Positions 24,977 through 36,100 of a stretch of 64,000 bases of DNA are shown piece by piece. Numbering within the stretch: the stretch's first letter is position 1; every line of letters begins with the position of its first letter. This DNA comes from Climacium dendroides (taxonomy: Eukaryota; Streptophyta; Bryopsida; Hypnales; Climaciaceae), in contig OX467091.1 in the NCBI GenBank assembly GCA_950106755.1, positions 15,021,538 through 15,085,537 of the forward strand. The letters run 5' to 3'. Below the pieces are notes generated by a model. The model searched no databases, was not told the DNA's origin, and saw nothing but the letters and a program-made list of their open reading frames with translations. A program made the position numbers and the translations under genes.

Positions 24977-25225
24977 CGAGGAGACTTGGGAGTGAGAGAT
25001 GGCGATCGGGAAGAGGAAACAGCCTTGTCACATCTAACCCTAATGGCGATCGGGAAGAGGAAAGATTTTTCTCATCAAACCCTACTGGGGCTCATGGGGA
25101 GGACGAATGCTTTCTCTCATCAAACCCTAATGGGACTCACGGGGAAGGAAAGAAGACAACATTCTCTCTTCAAACCCTAATGGCACTCATGGGGAGGATT
25201 AGAAGATAGCATTCTTTCATTAACC
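24977..25225 (-). promoter_or_regulatory. Tandem telo-box repeats upstream of LRRC45-like gene
   Basis: Immediately upstream of the proposed start codon, a unit of roughly 50-60 bp is repeated about four to five times with variation. Each unit contains AACCCTAATGG or AAACCCTACTGG; on the gene strand this is the TAGGGTTT telo-box. Units also share CTCATGGGGAGGA and GATCGGGAAGAGGAAA words. Telo-boxes are known promoter elements of plant growth-related genes. Whether this array is promoter, 5' UTR or both cannot be told. Confidence 0.55.
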
Positions 25226-26227
25226 CCTAGGCAATGGACATACACTATGACCTTCTCTTGAATATTTTTTTGGAATATCTTGCACTTCATCACACAATAC
25301 ATTTGTATTACATTCACACTATTTGAGTTGTGACGTAATTTTGTACTTCAATGGGGAAGTCATCTAATCTCTATAATAATAAGAGGCCCCTAAATTAATT
25401 CACAGGTGTGTAAGATAAAATATGAAGACTTCTAGAGTTGATAACTTATAACTTGAGTGACAAAAAATCCCAATCTTCAACTAGCCAAGTCACCAATCTA
25501 TGAGTAAAGTTAGGATAATGGCCATCTTCTTTTTGTATTTAAAAAAGGGCCACCCCAATCTTTTTAGGATTTGGAGGTAAAAAATCCATTGGTAAGCAAT
25601 TTAATGAATGTGGTTGTTTTTCAAACAATCATTTATCCCTTTCAATCTTAGATAGTTTTTTGGAATGAAGCAATTCTTGGCACAACATTGCTCAATATAA
25701 ATATATGTATAGATTCCAACCATAGAAAGTGGAAATGCACTTTTTAGTGTTATAATATGTCAACTTTTGTACACATCCAATGGAGAACTTTGCAATAGAT
25801 TTTATGTATTGCAAGGCATACAATTGGATAGTTTCTACATTACTCATTGGCCTTTATTATATTCACATACAAATGAAGTTTAGTGAGATACCAAGAAGTT
25901 TAGATGAATTGATGAAACTTCATTTGTCCATGAACCAAACATTGCAATGTTATGATGATCTAGAAACAAGGTGCCATGAATTTTAGGAAGTAACAAGTGG
26001 TGATCAATGTTTGCAACATCATCATTGAACTTCTATGACAAGCATAATTTTTTGCATAATTTTTTTGCAAATGGTATTTCTCATAATGAACACCCCAATA
26101 AAAGTTCAAAATTTAGAAATTTGGATTAAGAGCCATATATCTTATAGGTATTTACCAAATCTTGATTTCAAGACATTCAACCTATGCTCCATATATGCTA
26201 TCATAATTAATCGAGCTGCAAAATTGA
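25226..26227. other. Intergenic spacer between two minus-strand genes
   Basis: AT-rich spacer between the LRRC45-like upstream flank and the 3' end of the PPR gene. It probably holds the PPR 3' UTR and polyadenylation signals. Short open frames (25780-25986, 26035-26265) have no recognisable homology. Confidence 0.5.
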
Positions 26228-29200
26228 TCACCAATAATCTTTACAAGAACACAAGCCATCTTTGAAGTGATGAAAGCGATTTACATCTCTGACCACAATC
26301 TCTCTTCTAGTCACTTTGGAGATCAATTTGGTTGCTACATGACAATCTGAACATACCCGAAGGTTTTTGTAAACATGAAGCGGTCTACTCGCAGGTGTGC
26401 AGATAAGTCCATACGCAATGGCCAACCTCTCACTATGAGAGCAAAGGAAAAACTCTTTATCCTTCTCGTCAATATCCTGCAACACAAGCCGAGTATCTGG
26501 AAGGTAGCCTTCGGCCTTGATTTTCTCAGTCAATCTGCTCAGCTCTGCATATATCTCCTTTGATTCTGGGTGAGATGTATCCCCTACAACAAAGGTATGA
26601 GTCTTGCTATCAACTTCGATCCAGCTACGCCCCGGTTCCTTGCGTACACCTCTCTCCTGCATCATAGCGCGCAGCAATGATACCTCCTCCCACTTCTCAG
26701 CTGCAGCATAGATATTGGAGAGAAGCACGTATGTGGAAGCCTCCTTGGGTTCCAACTTAAAACACTCTTTAGCTGCAAGTTCACCTAACTCCACATTACC
26801 ATAAGATCTACACGCACCAAGCAGAGCTCCCCAAGTTGCTTCATCCGGTTCAACTGGCATATTATCAATGACAAGCTTTGCTTCCTCCAAGCGCCCTACC
26901 CGCCCAAGAATATCCACCATGCAGTTCCAATGCAGCAAATTGGGAACGATGCCATAATCTTGCGACATGGCCAGGAAGAGTCGACGGCCCTCATCGACAA
27001 GGCCTGCATGACTACAGGCCGATAACACTGCCACAAATGAGTACTCATCAGGAATCATACCGGCTGCATTCATATCCCTGAAAACTTTGAGAGCTTCAGA
27101 CCCAAATCCATGTTGCGCAAGTCCACCAATCATAGCGTTCCATGTAATCAAGTCCCGTTCCTCCATTTTCTCAAAAACTAGTCGCGCATCATCGACACCA
27201 CCACACTTTGAATACATGTGGACGAGCGCGTTGCCTACACGCACATCAGACTCAAGTCCTGCTTCGAGGACATGGCCATGAACCTCCTTCACCCACTCCA
27301 AAGCCCCGGCGCTTGCACAGGCATTCAGGATGCTCACATAAGTCACTGCATGTGATTTGAAGCCTTCCCGTTTCATTTCGAGAAACAATCGATATGTTTC
27401 CTCACCAAACCCCCTTTCAGCATATGCGCCTATTATCACGTTCCACGTAATATAGTCCCGTTCCTCCATTCGGTCAAAAACTAGTCGCGCATCATCGATA
27501 CTGCCACACTTTGAGTACATGTGGACCAGGGCATTGCCCACGCGCACATCCGAATCCAGTCCTGCAATCCGAGCTTGGCTGTGAACATCCTTCACCCACT
27601 CCAAAGCCCCTGCGCTTGCAGAGACATTCAGGATGCTCACATAAGTGACTGCATCTGGTTCAAAGCATTCCCGTTTCATTTGAAGAAGCAATCGAGTTGC
27701 TTCCTCACCATACCCACTTTGTGCATACGCACCAATTATCGTGTTCCATGTAATTACATCTCGTTCCTCCATTCTGTCAAAAACTAGTCGTGCGTCATCG
27801 ATACTGCCACACTTTGCATACATATGGACCAGCGCATTGCCCACACGCACATCTGACTCAAAGCCCGCTTCACGAGCATGGTTATGAACCTCCTTCACCC
27901 ACTCCAAAGCTCCTGTGCTTGCACATGGATTCAGGATGCTCATATAAGTGACTGCGTCTGGTTTGAAGCCTTCCTCAAGCATACGGATAAAAAGATCATA
28001 TGCTTCACGCCCATACCCATGCTGTGCAAGTCCTCCAATCATCACAGTCCAAGTGACTACATCCCGTTCCTCCATTCTGTCAAAAACTAGCAGGGCATCA
28101 TCGATACTTCCGCTCTTCGCATACATGTGGACAAGGGCACTGCCCACACGCAAATCCAACTCAAATCCTGCTTCACGGGCACGGCGATGAACCTCCTTCA
28201 CCCACTCCGAAGCCCCCGCCCTCGCACATGCATGCAGGATGTTCAAAAAGGTGATTGCATCTGGATGAAAGCCTTCCCCTTTCATTCGGAGAAAATGTTC
28301 AAATGCTTCACGCTCACACCCATGTTGTGCAAGTCCTCCAATCATCACAGTCCATGTCCTTACATTGCGCTGCTCCATTCTGCCAAAAACCAGTCTGGCA
28401 TCATCGATACTGCCACACTTTGCATATATGTGAACCAGCGCATTTCCCACACGTACATCCGACTCCAGTCCTGCTTCGAGGACATGGACGTGAACCTCCC
28501 TCACCCACTCCAAAGCCCCTGCGCTTGCACTAGCATTCAAGATGCTCGTAAATATGATTGCATCTGGTTTAACGCCTTCCCGTATCATTTGGAGAAGGAG
28601 TCGATATGCTTCATCAGCACAACCACTTTCTGCGTATGCTACAATCATCACATTCCAGGACATGACATCACGACTGGCCAACATATCAAAAGCTTTCCTT
28701 GCCTCCTTTATGCTCCCACATTTCGCATACATTTTCAGGAGGGCAGTCCCTACACGCACATCTGATTCAATTCCACCTTGTCTGATATATGCATGAACTT
28801 CTTTGCCCCAATTTAAAGCGGATGGGCTGGCACAAGCTTTAAGGATGCTCAAGTAAGTAACGGCATCTGGCTGCACACCTTCTTGGAGCATTTGCTTGAA
28901 AACTTCGATTGCATCTTTTGTACGACCGTGCTGAGCATAACCTCCAATCATTCTGGTCCAACTAAGTACATCCTTCTTCACAAGTTCATCAAACACTCGG
29001 CATGCATCTTCCAATCGCCCACATCTGAAGTAGGCGCTTAGTAGGTTGTTTGCCACATACAGATTCTGTTGCATTCCACTCTCAACGATCCATTCATGAA
29101 CTTGCTTGACTGCTGCAAGGTCCTCCTGCTTCACGCACCGCTTCAGAATTTCGTAATACATGTACGAGTCTATAGCAATGCCCCGCTGTAGTCGGTTCTT

Positions 29201-29326
29201 CAATACATCAATTGCTTCACTCGTGGTAGTTGCACTTTGCATATGAATACTGCCACCACCAACTTGAACAGTTCTCTTAGACTCTGTTGCACTAGTGAGC
29301 GAAGTGTTCCTTCTTCCAAAATTGGC
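26228..29326 (-). CDS. PLS-class PPR-DYW organelle RNA-editing factor, main exon
   Basis: The intronless frame from the ATG at 29242 encodes 1004 residues. About 20-23 pentatricopeptide motifs of the P-L-S type come first, with motifs such as GNALVHMYAKCGSIDDARLV. An E/E+ region follows (about 770-865), then a complete DYW cytidine-deaminase domain (about 869-1004) ending CSCKDYW. The deaminase zinc site HSE (H936, E938) with CSDC (C964, C967) is intact, as are the C-terminal HH and CSC ligands, so it should be catalytically competent. Known role of the family: sequence-specific C-to-U editing of mitochondrial or plastid transcripts. The frame stays open upstream of that ATG to about 29333 and an acceptor after CGAAG at 29327 is plausible, so the true protein probably starts in an upstream exon. 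The target site cannot be read from sequence. Confidence 0.92.
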   Translation of the reverse strand, partial: ANFGRRNTSLTSATESKRTVQVGGGSIHMQSATTTSEAIDVLKNRLQRGIAIDSYMYYEILKRCVKQEDLAAVKQVHEWIVESGMQQNLYVANNLLSAYFRCGRLEDACRVFDELVKKDVLSWTRMIGGYAQHGRTKDAIEVFKQMLQEGVQPDAVTYLSILKACASPSALNWGKEVHAYIRQGGIESDVRVGTALLKMYAKCGSIKEARKAFDMLASRDVMSWNVMIVAYAESGCADEAYRLLLQMIREGVKPDAIIFTSILNASASAGALEWVREVHVHVLEAGLESDVRVGNALVHIYAKCGSIDDARLVFGRMEQRNVRTWTVMIGGLAQHGCEREAFEHFLRMKGEGFHPDAITFLNILHACARAGASEWVKEVHRRAREAGFELDLRVGSALVHMYAKSGSIDDALLVFDRMEERDVVTWTVMIGGLAQHGYGREAYDLFIRMLEEGFKPDAVTYMSILNPCASTGALEWVKEVHNHAREAGFESDVRVGNALVHMYAKCGSIDDARLVFDRMEERDVITWNTIIGAYAQSGYGEEATRLLLQMKRECFEPDAVTYVSILNVSASAGALEWVKDVHSQARIAGLDSDVRVGNALVHMYSKCGSIDDARLVFDRMEERDYITWNVIIGAYAERGFGEETYRLFLEMKREGFKSHAVTYVSILNACASAGALEWVKEVHGHVLEAGLESDVRVGNALVHMYSKCGGVDDARLVFEKMEERDLITWNAMIGGLAQHGFGSEALKVFRDMNAAGMIPDEYSFVAVLSACSHAGLVDEGRRLFLAMSQDYGIVPNLLHWNCMVDILGRVGRLEEAKLVIDNMPVEPDEATWGALLGACRSYGNVELGELAAKECFKLEPKEASTYVLLSNIYAAAEKWEEVSLLRAMMQERGVRKEPGRSWIEVDSKTHTFVVGDTSHPESKEIYAELSRLTEKIKAEGYLPDTRLVLQDIDEKDKEFFLCSHSERLAIAYGLICTPASRPLHVYKNLRVCSDCHVATKLISKVTRREIVVRDVNRFHHFKDGLCSCKDYW

Positions 29327-29333
29327 CTTCGGT

Positions 29334-30683
29334 ACCCTGACGCATCAATAGGTTCTTCATGAGAACAACCTTCATAAACTGGAAAACTTTACTAAATCGA
29401 TATACACATACTTGGATGCATCGATGCACAATATTTATTAAACAGTCATTGCACTCTAAAGTAAACAAACCGAAAAACAAACAAAGAAAAGAATGTTGCC
29501 CAAACCAAATCCTCAAACCCACCGATATCACAAGTTTCTATTTACACCTATTAAAAAGTGTGGCTTTGACATCCACGTTCAATATGTAAGCTTCTTGTTT
29601 GCACCAAATTTTGTCACAAAGGGAGACAACTCATACTCATGGCGATACCTATTTGGTTGTACAATCTTTTGAGAATCACCGGCGAGATGACCACCATGGG
29701 ATGGTAATTTGCTTTGAGTCACCAAATTGAGCATCGCCTTCACCCATAGTGGAGTTGACCAACCATCTACCCAAAGCGTTCTCTTCGTTACTTTGTGTTC
29801 AAAGTCAGGAGATTTCGGATCTATCTAGAAGCATCACAACCCATCATTAAATATAGAAAAACGATCAAGGAATAAATATTGTTAAACATTGCAGTGATCT
29901 AATTGGCCTTTACTCCACTCCATAACACAAATAGAACGCAATATGCTTGTCGTTTCCAAAAGCGCCAATGGCCTTATACAAGCAATAAATAACCCACCCA
30001 TTTCTTTTTCGCACCTTTCTAATAACAACTAACAGGTAAACCTAGAGATAGTCCCACGAGTGATACCTTGGAAACTCTGTTGTCCCACCACTGCGAAGGA
30101 TCCACAAAATACTCCTCCCAAACTTGTTCAATTGCCTGTGTTTCGCCTGATTCAATTGGATCATACTTCATGTATGTCAATCACATTCTTTCCGAGAGAG
30201 ACAAAAAAACAACCACTTCTTTCCATGAGTCCAGGCATCTGATACACACCTGAAGCATTGGTACTCGCATATGGTCTTCTCCAGACTGATGACCACGAAC
30301 ACCTCATTTCTCCGCTGTTTCTTTCTCCAGGGGAAACCGTCACCAATAATACAGAAGGCTGTATAAGCCATGGAGATTTCAAAAGTGTGATCACACATGC
30401 ATCCTGGTCACAAAAATCCCCAAGAGTGCACCAAAAAACACATTGGTAACAGTTTGAGCATATCAAATTCATCAGCACTAATACTTAATGTTTAACGTTC
30501 AACAAACCAAATTCATGTCCTCAACTTGGGCGAAACTTCACAACCAATTGATCAAATATTGCCGTGGAGTAACCTAAATATAATTGACATATACGTTGCC
30601 AACATTATCACAGTGCTTCAGTCACAAATCATTCAACCACTTCAGTATGACTAGTCCATGGCTATAAGTGAACAGTCACTCAC
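29334..30683 (-). other. Probable intron(s) of the PPR gene
   Basis: No independent gene was recognised here. One open stretch on the minus strand (about 30230-30435) is preceded by CCAG and followed by TCAGGTGTGT, so it could be an optional exon. Its encoded peptide is not recognisable and its phase does not fit the main exon simply. Confidence 0.4.
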
Positions 30684-30761
30684 CTGTGCACCAGCTCCAT
30701 GCACCAGATAGCTTCTCGACTGATGCTTATGACGCAATAAACGGCGCATGAATGCAGACAT
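30684..30761 (-). CDS. Candidate first exon of the PPR gene: mitochondrial presequence
   Basis: On the minus strand an ATG opens a 26-residue frame beginning MSAFMRRLLRHKHQ. It is Arg/Lys/His-rich, has no acidic residue, and ends exactly at CAG followed by the strong donor GTGAGT. This has the composition of an amphipathic mitochondrial targeting peptide. The donor is phase 0, which fits the phase-0 acceptor at 29327 of the main PPR exon (continuing ANFGRRN). Extra small exons between 29.85 and 30.48 kb are possible. Attachment to the PPR gene is inference from orientation, spacing and phase. Confidence 0.5.
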
Positions 30762-32325
30762 TGTTTGTTAAAGATTTCACTAAAAGAACAAAGTAACATC
30801 ACTAACAGAAATCTAACTTCTTATCAAGTATATGGAGGAATCTCTTCGAGTTTTCAGCTCCCTCTTCAAGTGTATGTTCATTGTCTGTTCAGAGAAGCTC
30901 CTTCTCCAATGTATGCAGTGTCTGGAACTTGAGTACGAATTGAGAAAGTCGAGTATGAGTGTCACATATAAGTTTGTTCTCTTCTCCAGATTGTTAAACC
31001 TCCACATAGGAAGAGAAATCTTTCTTGTTCGCTTCACCAGCCCCAACCCCAACAGCAACTTCCGAAATACACAGCAAGCGACAGAACTCCAATTCAGCAT
31101 AGAAGCAAAGTATCATGAATGATTGTCAATATCTTCGAGTCTGTTCAATGTTGCCCATTCCTTGTCTGTTTTCTTTGTCTTCAGTACGAATAACTTCCAA
31201 TGCACGTAGCTTCCAAAACTTGACTAGAACTTCGCTTCAAGCTGGAGAAAGTTTCAAATGTGAAAATACCAATATTCTAAGACTGTGTAGTCCCTCACAC
31301 TCTTCAATAGCCAGCAAGAACGCTGCAACAGACACTGAAACTTGTACTAATACAATATCTACTGAAATTTGCAACTTATGAAGAGCAACAAGTCCTAAAC
31401 CACAGCAACTCCACATGAGCGACCGCAATATCTGCAGCTTCCAAAAACTTGACCTAGACACATTAGATAAGATCAATCTTCTCAAAAATGCAGCTCCCTA
31501 GCAACTGCATCTGGTCTTGCCACGAAACCGCCAAACCCTAAGTACAGAGGAAAACACCCTCTACAGCTTGACATGAACAATGCCCAATATATGCAACACG
31601 TTCCATAGTCTAGCTTTAGTCTACCCTCAGTCTATCATGTATGCATCAATCTCTGCAAGTTCTCTAGCTACATTTCAACTGTGCCTGTTCTCAGCTCCAA
31701 ATTTCTAAGCCCTAACTTCAGTAAGAGAAGCTCCTTCGAAGTAGTGTCACAGGATCAACAGCCAATGCAACCTTGACTTCAACCAAGACACAATGTTGCA
31801 TAACTACAAGAATCACTCTCTTTAAACTCTTCATTCACCTTCCATCTCTGTCCATGCTTCCCTCCGAATAGTTAAACCCTAATCGAGCAAACATTCCAGC
31901 AGGCAGAAAATCCGCAACACTCACAACTCTCAACGTCTGCAAACATCTTCATAATGTGACTTTATCGCAGAGAATGGATCATAAGTCAGGAATTATGCTC
32001 CAAAAGTTTCCTACTTCCTCGCAATGATTTACCCGGGAGTGGAGATTCAACGAGCAGACAAGCAAATCTGGTTCAGCAAGAGGAGCTGGCGACACACCAC
32101 ATACGTAAACCTCACCACCCAATCCCTACACTCTGAGATCGAATGCGGCAATTGCCCTTCGCAGCGGCGTTTTAGGGTTTTGATTATCTCGTTTGTTAGC
32201 CACAAGCAAGATACTCGTTGCTGATGAAGGCTCATAAGTCGATTTTCAGAATCCAAAGATCTCGAGCGACAACAGAGGCGAAGGTTCTAAAATCCACGGT
32301 CTGAGGAATCCTGTTCCCCACTCAA
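30762..32325. other. GC-richer probable 5' region with telo-box motifs
   Basis: The composition is less AT-rich than the neighbouring spacers and contains AAACCCTAA-type telo-box words near 31532, 31874 and 32802, plus the complement TTTAGGGTTTT near 32169. Short open frames on both strands (for example 32047-32256 minus) have no recognisable homology. It is best read as promoter or 5' UTR sequence of the PPR gene, or of a gene not resolved here. Confidence 0.4.
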
Positions 32326-32760
32326 ATGAAGTCTGGTCCGCCACAATACCACGGACCCCTGCATACAAACATTTTTGGGAATCCTCTCAATCCGCCATAT
32401 TCTCTTGTTCAAGGGGTGCAAGCCAAAACCATAACCAAGAGCTCCTTCAACCAAATTCATGCAATTTTAAAAACGTGGTCTGATCACCCAAGCGATACAA
32501 CTACATTCTTTTTCGAAAACGCAAAGGAAATTGGAGAACGAATTCGATTGAACAGATGCTTGATATTCGCCACTGGTAACAATTCTTCAAATGCGGCAAG
32601 AGACTACTGTACACAAAGTTCTTCAAACTACAGAAAGCTTCCTCTCAGAAAATCCGGCGAGGAATCTGAACTTTCTGACGACAAGGACTCTGCGAAAGAA
32701 TTCGGCCATGACAACCGGAAACAACATCAAGCGGGGATGCAGTTGTCCTTCTCGCCTTAA
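32326..32760 (+). CDS. Unrecognised 144-residue open frame
   Basis: This ATG-to-stop frame in the GC-richer tract encodes a hydrophilic Ser/Asn-rich protein with no motif, signal peptide or membrane segment that I can recognise. Codon use is not strikingly gene-like. It may be chance, part of a 5' UTR on the other strand, or an orphan gene. It is listed only because it is the longest intact frame in the tract. Confidence 0.15.
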   Translation: MKSGPPQYHGPLHTNIFGNPLNPPYSLVQGVQAKTITKSSFNQIHAILKTWSDHPSDTTTFFFENAKEIGERIRLNRCLIFATGNNSSNAARDYCTQSSSNYRKLPLRKSGEESELSDDKDSAKEFGHDNRKQHQAGMQLSFSP

Positions 32761-32829
32761 ATTCTCATGCAAAAGAATTGCCATCAGAAACCTCGCCTAA
32801 ACCCTAGCATTCAAAATCCCTTCCCACAC

Positions 32830-33105
32830 TACACTAAAATTGCTAAATAGTGTTGGATGATAATTACTGTTGTAGTGAATTGGATCGTAGCCTTAACTTA
32901 TTATATTACCATTCCAACTTCTATATTTTGTTCCCATCTAACACTAAATGCACTCTCGTAGAAATGTTGAAATGACCAAATTTTACTATAGAGCTAAAAT
33001 AGTGTTAGAATAGATAAATAATGTTCTAACACTAACCTTGCAAATCACAATTAGTGTTATTGTTGACAATTAGTGTAGCCAACACTATTTACCAATTTTA
33101 GTGTA
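32830..33105. mobile_element. TACACTAAAATTG-family MITE
   Basis: The 276-bp element is bounded by the roughly 27-bp inverted ends TACACTAAAATTGCTAAAT (continuing AGTGTTGG) and the complement ending ACCAATTTTAGTGTA. The interior has repeated AGTGTT words. It has the same ends as 12567-12763, and shorter similarity (TACACTAAA) to 38879-39096. TA at each end could be the target-site duplication. Confidence 0.8.
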
Positions 33106-36100
33106 ATGGGACATTCACACCGGGTCTTTTGAAAAAGTGCACACTTTGACATAAGACCATGAAAAGTTTTACATAGTTGTTGCTAAGTTAGTGAAAGTTA
33201 CACAAGGTGGAAGTACCCAAAACTAATTTGAATCTTAAGATAAAGGCACCTAGTAGTAGAAACTCCAGTCCCTAGAAGAGGCTGGTGTGAATAAAGTGTC
33301 TATTCGTCTAAATAATGAGCTAGTGCCCACAGGACAAAGGGCTAAAGGCACCCATTACTAACCAGTATCCCATTAGCCTACACTTGGGTCAAATTTGTTA
33401 AAAAATAATTCAAAATATAATTATATATGGCACGTAATGAAATTTTCAAAAATTATAACGTGGCATAATTGAAATGTATAGAAAATATTAATGAAAATAA
33501 TTTTAATCCTAAAAATAATAATGAAAAATAAAAAATGCTTGATTAATTTTACCTTATATACCCTTCCTAGCTAATTTGGGACCTCTGATTACATAAATAT
33601 GAATTCAAAATTAGCAAATTTTATCATGCATGGGAAATAAATAAAAATTCAATGTATTTTCTTGAAGAGGTCAATTCACCTTGGCCTAGGTGAGCCTATG
33701 ACTCCCGTATTATAAGATAAAAGCCACAATTCAACAAAAAGCACTCGAGTAAGCTTAATTTAGTAGTCTCAAACTCTGGGCTTACATACCAAGACACAAC
33801 CCTGAGCCTCTAATTCCCGACCTTGCTCAAGTTTCAGTAAAGCCAAAGGCCTTTATGCTAAAGTTTGGCAAAATATTCCAAGCCTTATCAAATGAAACTC
33901 TAAAAATTCTAAATCCAAATCATGAAAGGGAATTCAATGCAAAAAGAAATGATTTCATATGGGATCTAACAAATCTAACCCCAACGTATGGTAGAATACA
34001 ATATTTCCAACCAAGGCTAAAACATATTTTCAACCAAAACTTGAAATGTGTTTTTTTCTCCTTATCAAGATTTGAATTATTAAGTTCATGACACATGTTC
34101 CAAAGTAGTGAACAAGAAAGTAGGAAGCAATGAGCACAAAAGTAGTTTTTGAATGATTAGAATTAGAAGACTCTAGACATTGGCTACGGATCTAAAGCAC
34201 TTTTTTTCCTCCTAAAATTCCTAATAATTTCAATTCAAGTGATAAAATTAATAAATTTTTTTGTAATCCATGTAATTTCTATCAATGCACTTCTCAAAAT
34301 ATATTCTTTGCCATGCACTACTCTAAATCATGTCCAAAATTGTTTATTTGATCGGTTATGGAAACCTTCACCTTAATTCAATTCTATGGGTCCCTTTTGA
34401 CTTTCACAAAATCCTAGATGTTGTACCAAGAGGATTCAAATTGCAAGATTTGAAGTTAATATTAACTCTCCCTAGTTATTCCAAAAAGGGATGTCTCTAA
34501 TCTCAAGGGACTGATTTATAGGCGGCTAAGTATGTTTTGATAAATTGATCTTGAAAAGCAAATAGCCCAAAATGCCCTAAAAGTATATATGAATGTAGAA
34601 AATAGTTTAGAGTGGAACATTAGTTGAGTTTAAGAAATTCATAGTATATTCATTCATATTCAAAAACTTAGAATTTTTTTGACTCATGATTTTCAATTGC
34701 CAACGTATTAAAAATAGTCTCATATGTTTTGCTTATATAGATGGTAATTGGTACTTTCACCTTCATATGACTTGGTTTTGGAGGTGAGTGGTTGGAATTG
34801 GCAATAAAAATGGGTGACATATTAAAGTGGTTTGAACCCTTTCATAAATTTTGAGACCTTTAAGTCATTTGCATATTCAACTAGAACTTGGTATAAACAT
34901 CCCATAATATAAAAGATTCTATGTGAGTCATAATTCAGATGCCACCATGTCTGTGACATTATATATCGTTAGAATACATTTGAAATTTTGAAATGTACAC
35001 TATGATAATTTGTGACTGCAAAGTGATTCAAATAGTCACATGGCACAAATGAGATTTCTTCCTTTATCTTCAATATATAGGACCAATCTGCAATATCAAA
35101 AAAATTCAACTTTTGCAATCAAAACTTCATTATGAACTTCAAAGATTTGATCATGAGGACATCATTACTTTATCCAAATAGTCAAACTTTTAACACTTTG
35201 TCTTCGTTTCTTCATAGTAAAAATTTGAACAATATTAATATATTTGGCTATAGAAATTTCAATGAATAGTACATCTACATAAAGAAAATTCTATGTACTA
35301 TACATCAAACAATTTTAGATTTGAAAAAAGCTTTTTTCAACCCAAGAAGTTGTCCAAATATGGGGAATGACCACAAAATCATTCCACAAGTCATTAAGGA
35401 TTAACCCTTTAATATCTAAATAAATCTACAATTTTAAGTCGTTGTCCCTCAGTGACAAACTATTGAAATCAAAATTTTTGTTGTTTTTGCATGTAGTTTG
35501 TCAATGAGTGTTTCTTTAGTAAAATAAGAACATTCAATTGGAACAAAAAAATATTCTATGGATGATTTTAAACACTCAAGCACTTCATGATGTGCATTAT
35601 GTTTTGCCTTGGGAGAGAGGTACCCATTGAATGGTCAAGTGAAAAAATATTCTATGGGTAGTGTAAGTGGACAAGGACCGAGGTGATTAGTTGGAGCAAA
35701 TAGTTGATGAATATGGTAATTCTTGATTTTCAAGTGCACCTCAATTGATTACAAGGCTTTGAAATAATTTTCCATTACTTTAATCTTTGTGAAAATTGGT
35801 ATGCATCGTCTTAACTATTCATAGTTGTATTTGGTAAAAAAGATATACTTTAAGAAAAAATATATATACCCCCCTTAGTCATTCAACTTTACAAAAAACA
35901 TTTTTTTCCACCATAATTGAACTTTGATTGTAAGTATCATAAAGTCAATACTAGTAGTCAAATTCCTTATATATTGGAAGGCTAACTAATATGATAGTAA
36001 TGAACAACTATTTAAAGTCTGATTTTTCAAAAAAATGATTTCAAGAATAGCGTTAATCATAAAATTTATCATGTGTTTATGAACCTATGTCAGAGGATAG

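Noticed and set aside
24841..25209. Plus-strand frame with repeated NPNG and SSNPNG words, resembling a repeat protein
   Set aside because: The repetition comes from the telo-box tandem DNA repeat; the frame has no homology and overlaps the opposite-strand gene.
26375..28796. Many plus-strand open frames of 60-212 residues, including 28127-28765
   Set aside because: All lie antisense to the PPR-DYW exon and repeat with its 303-bp period.
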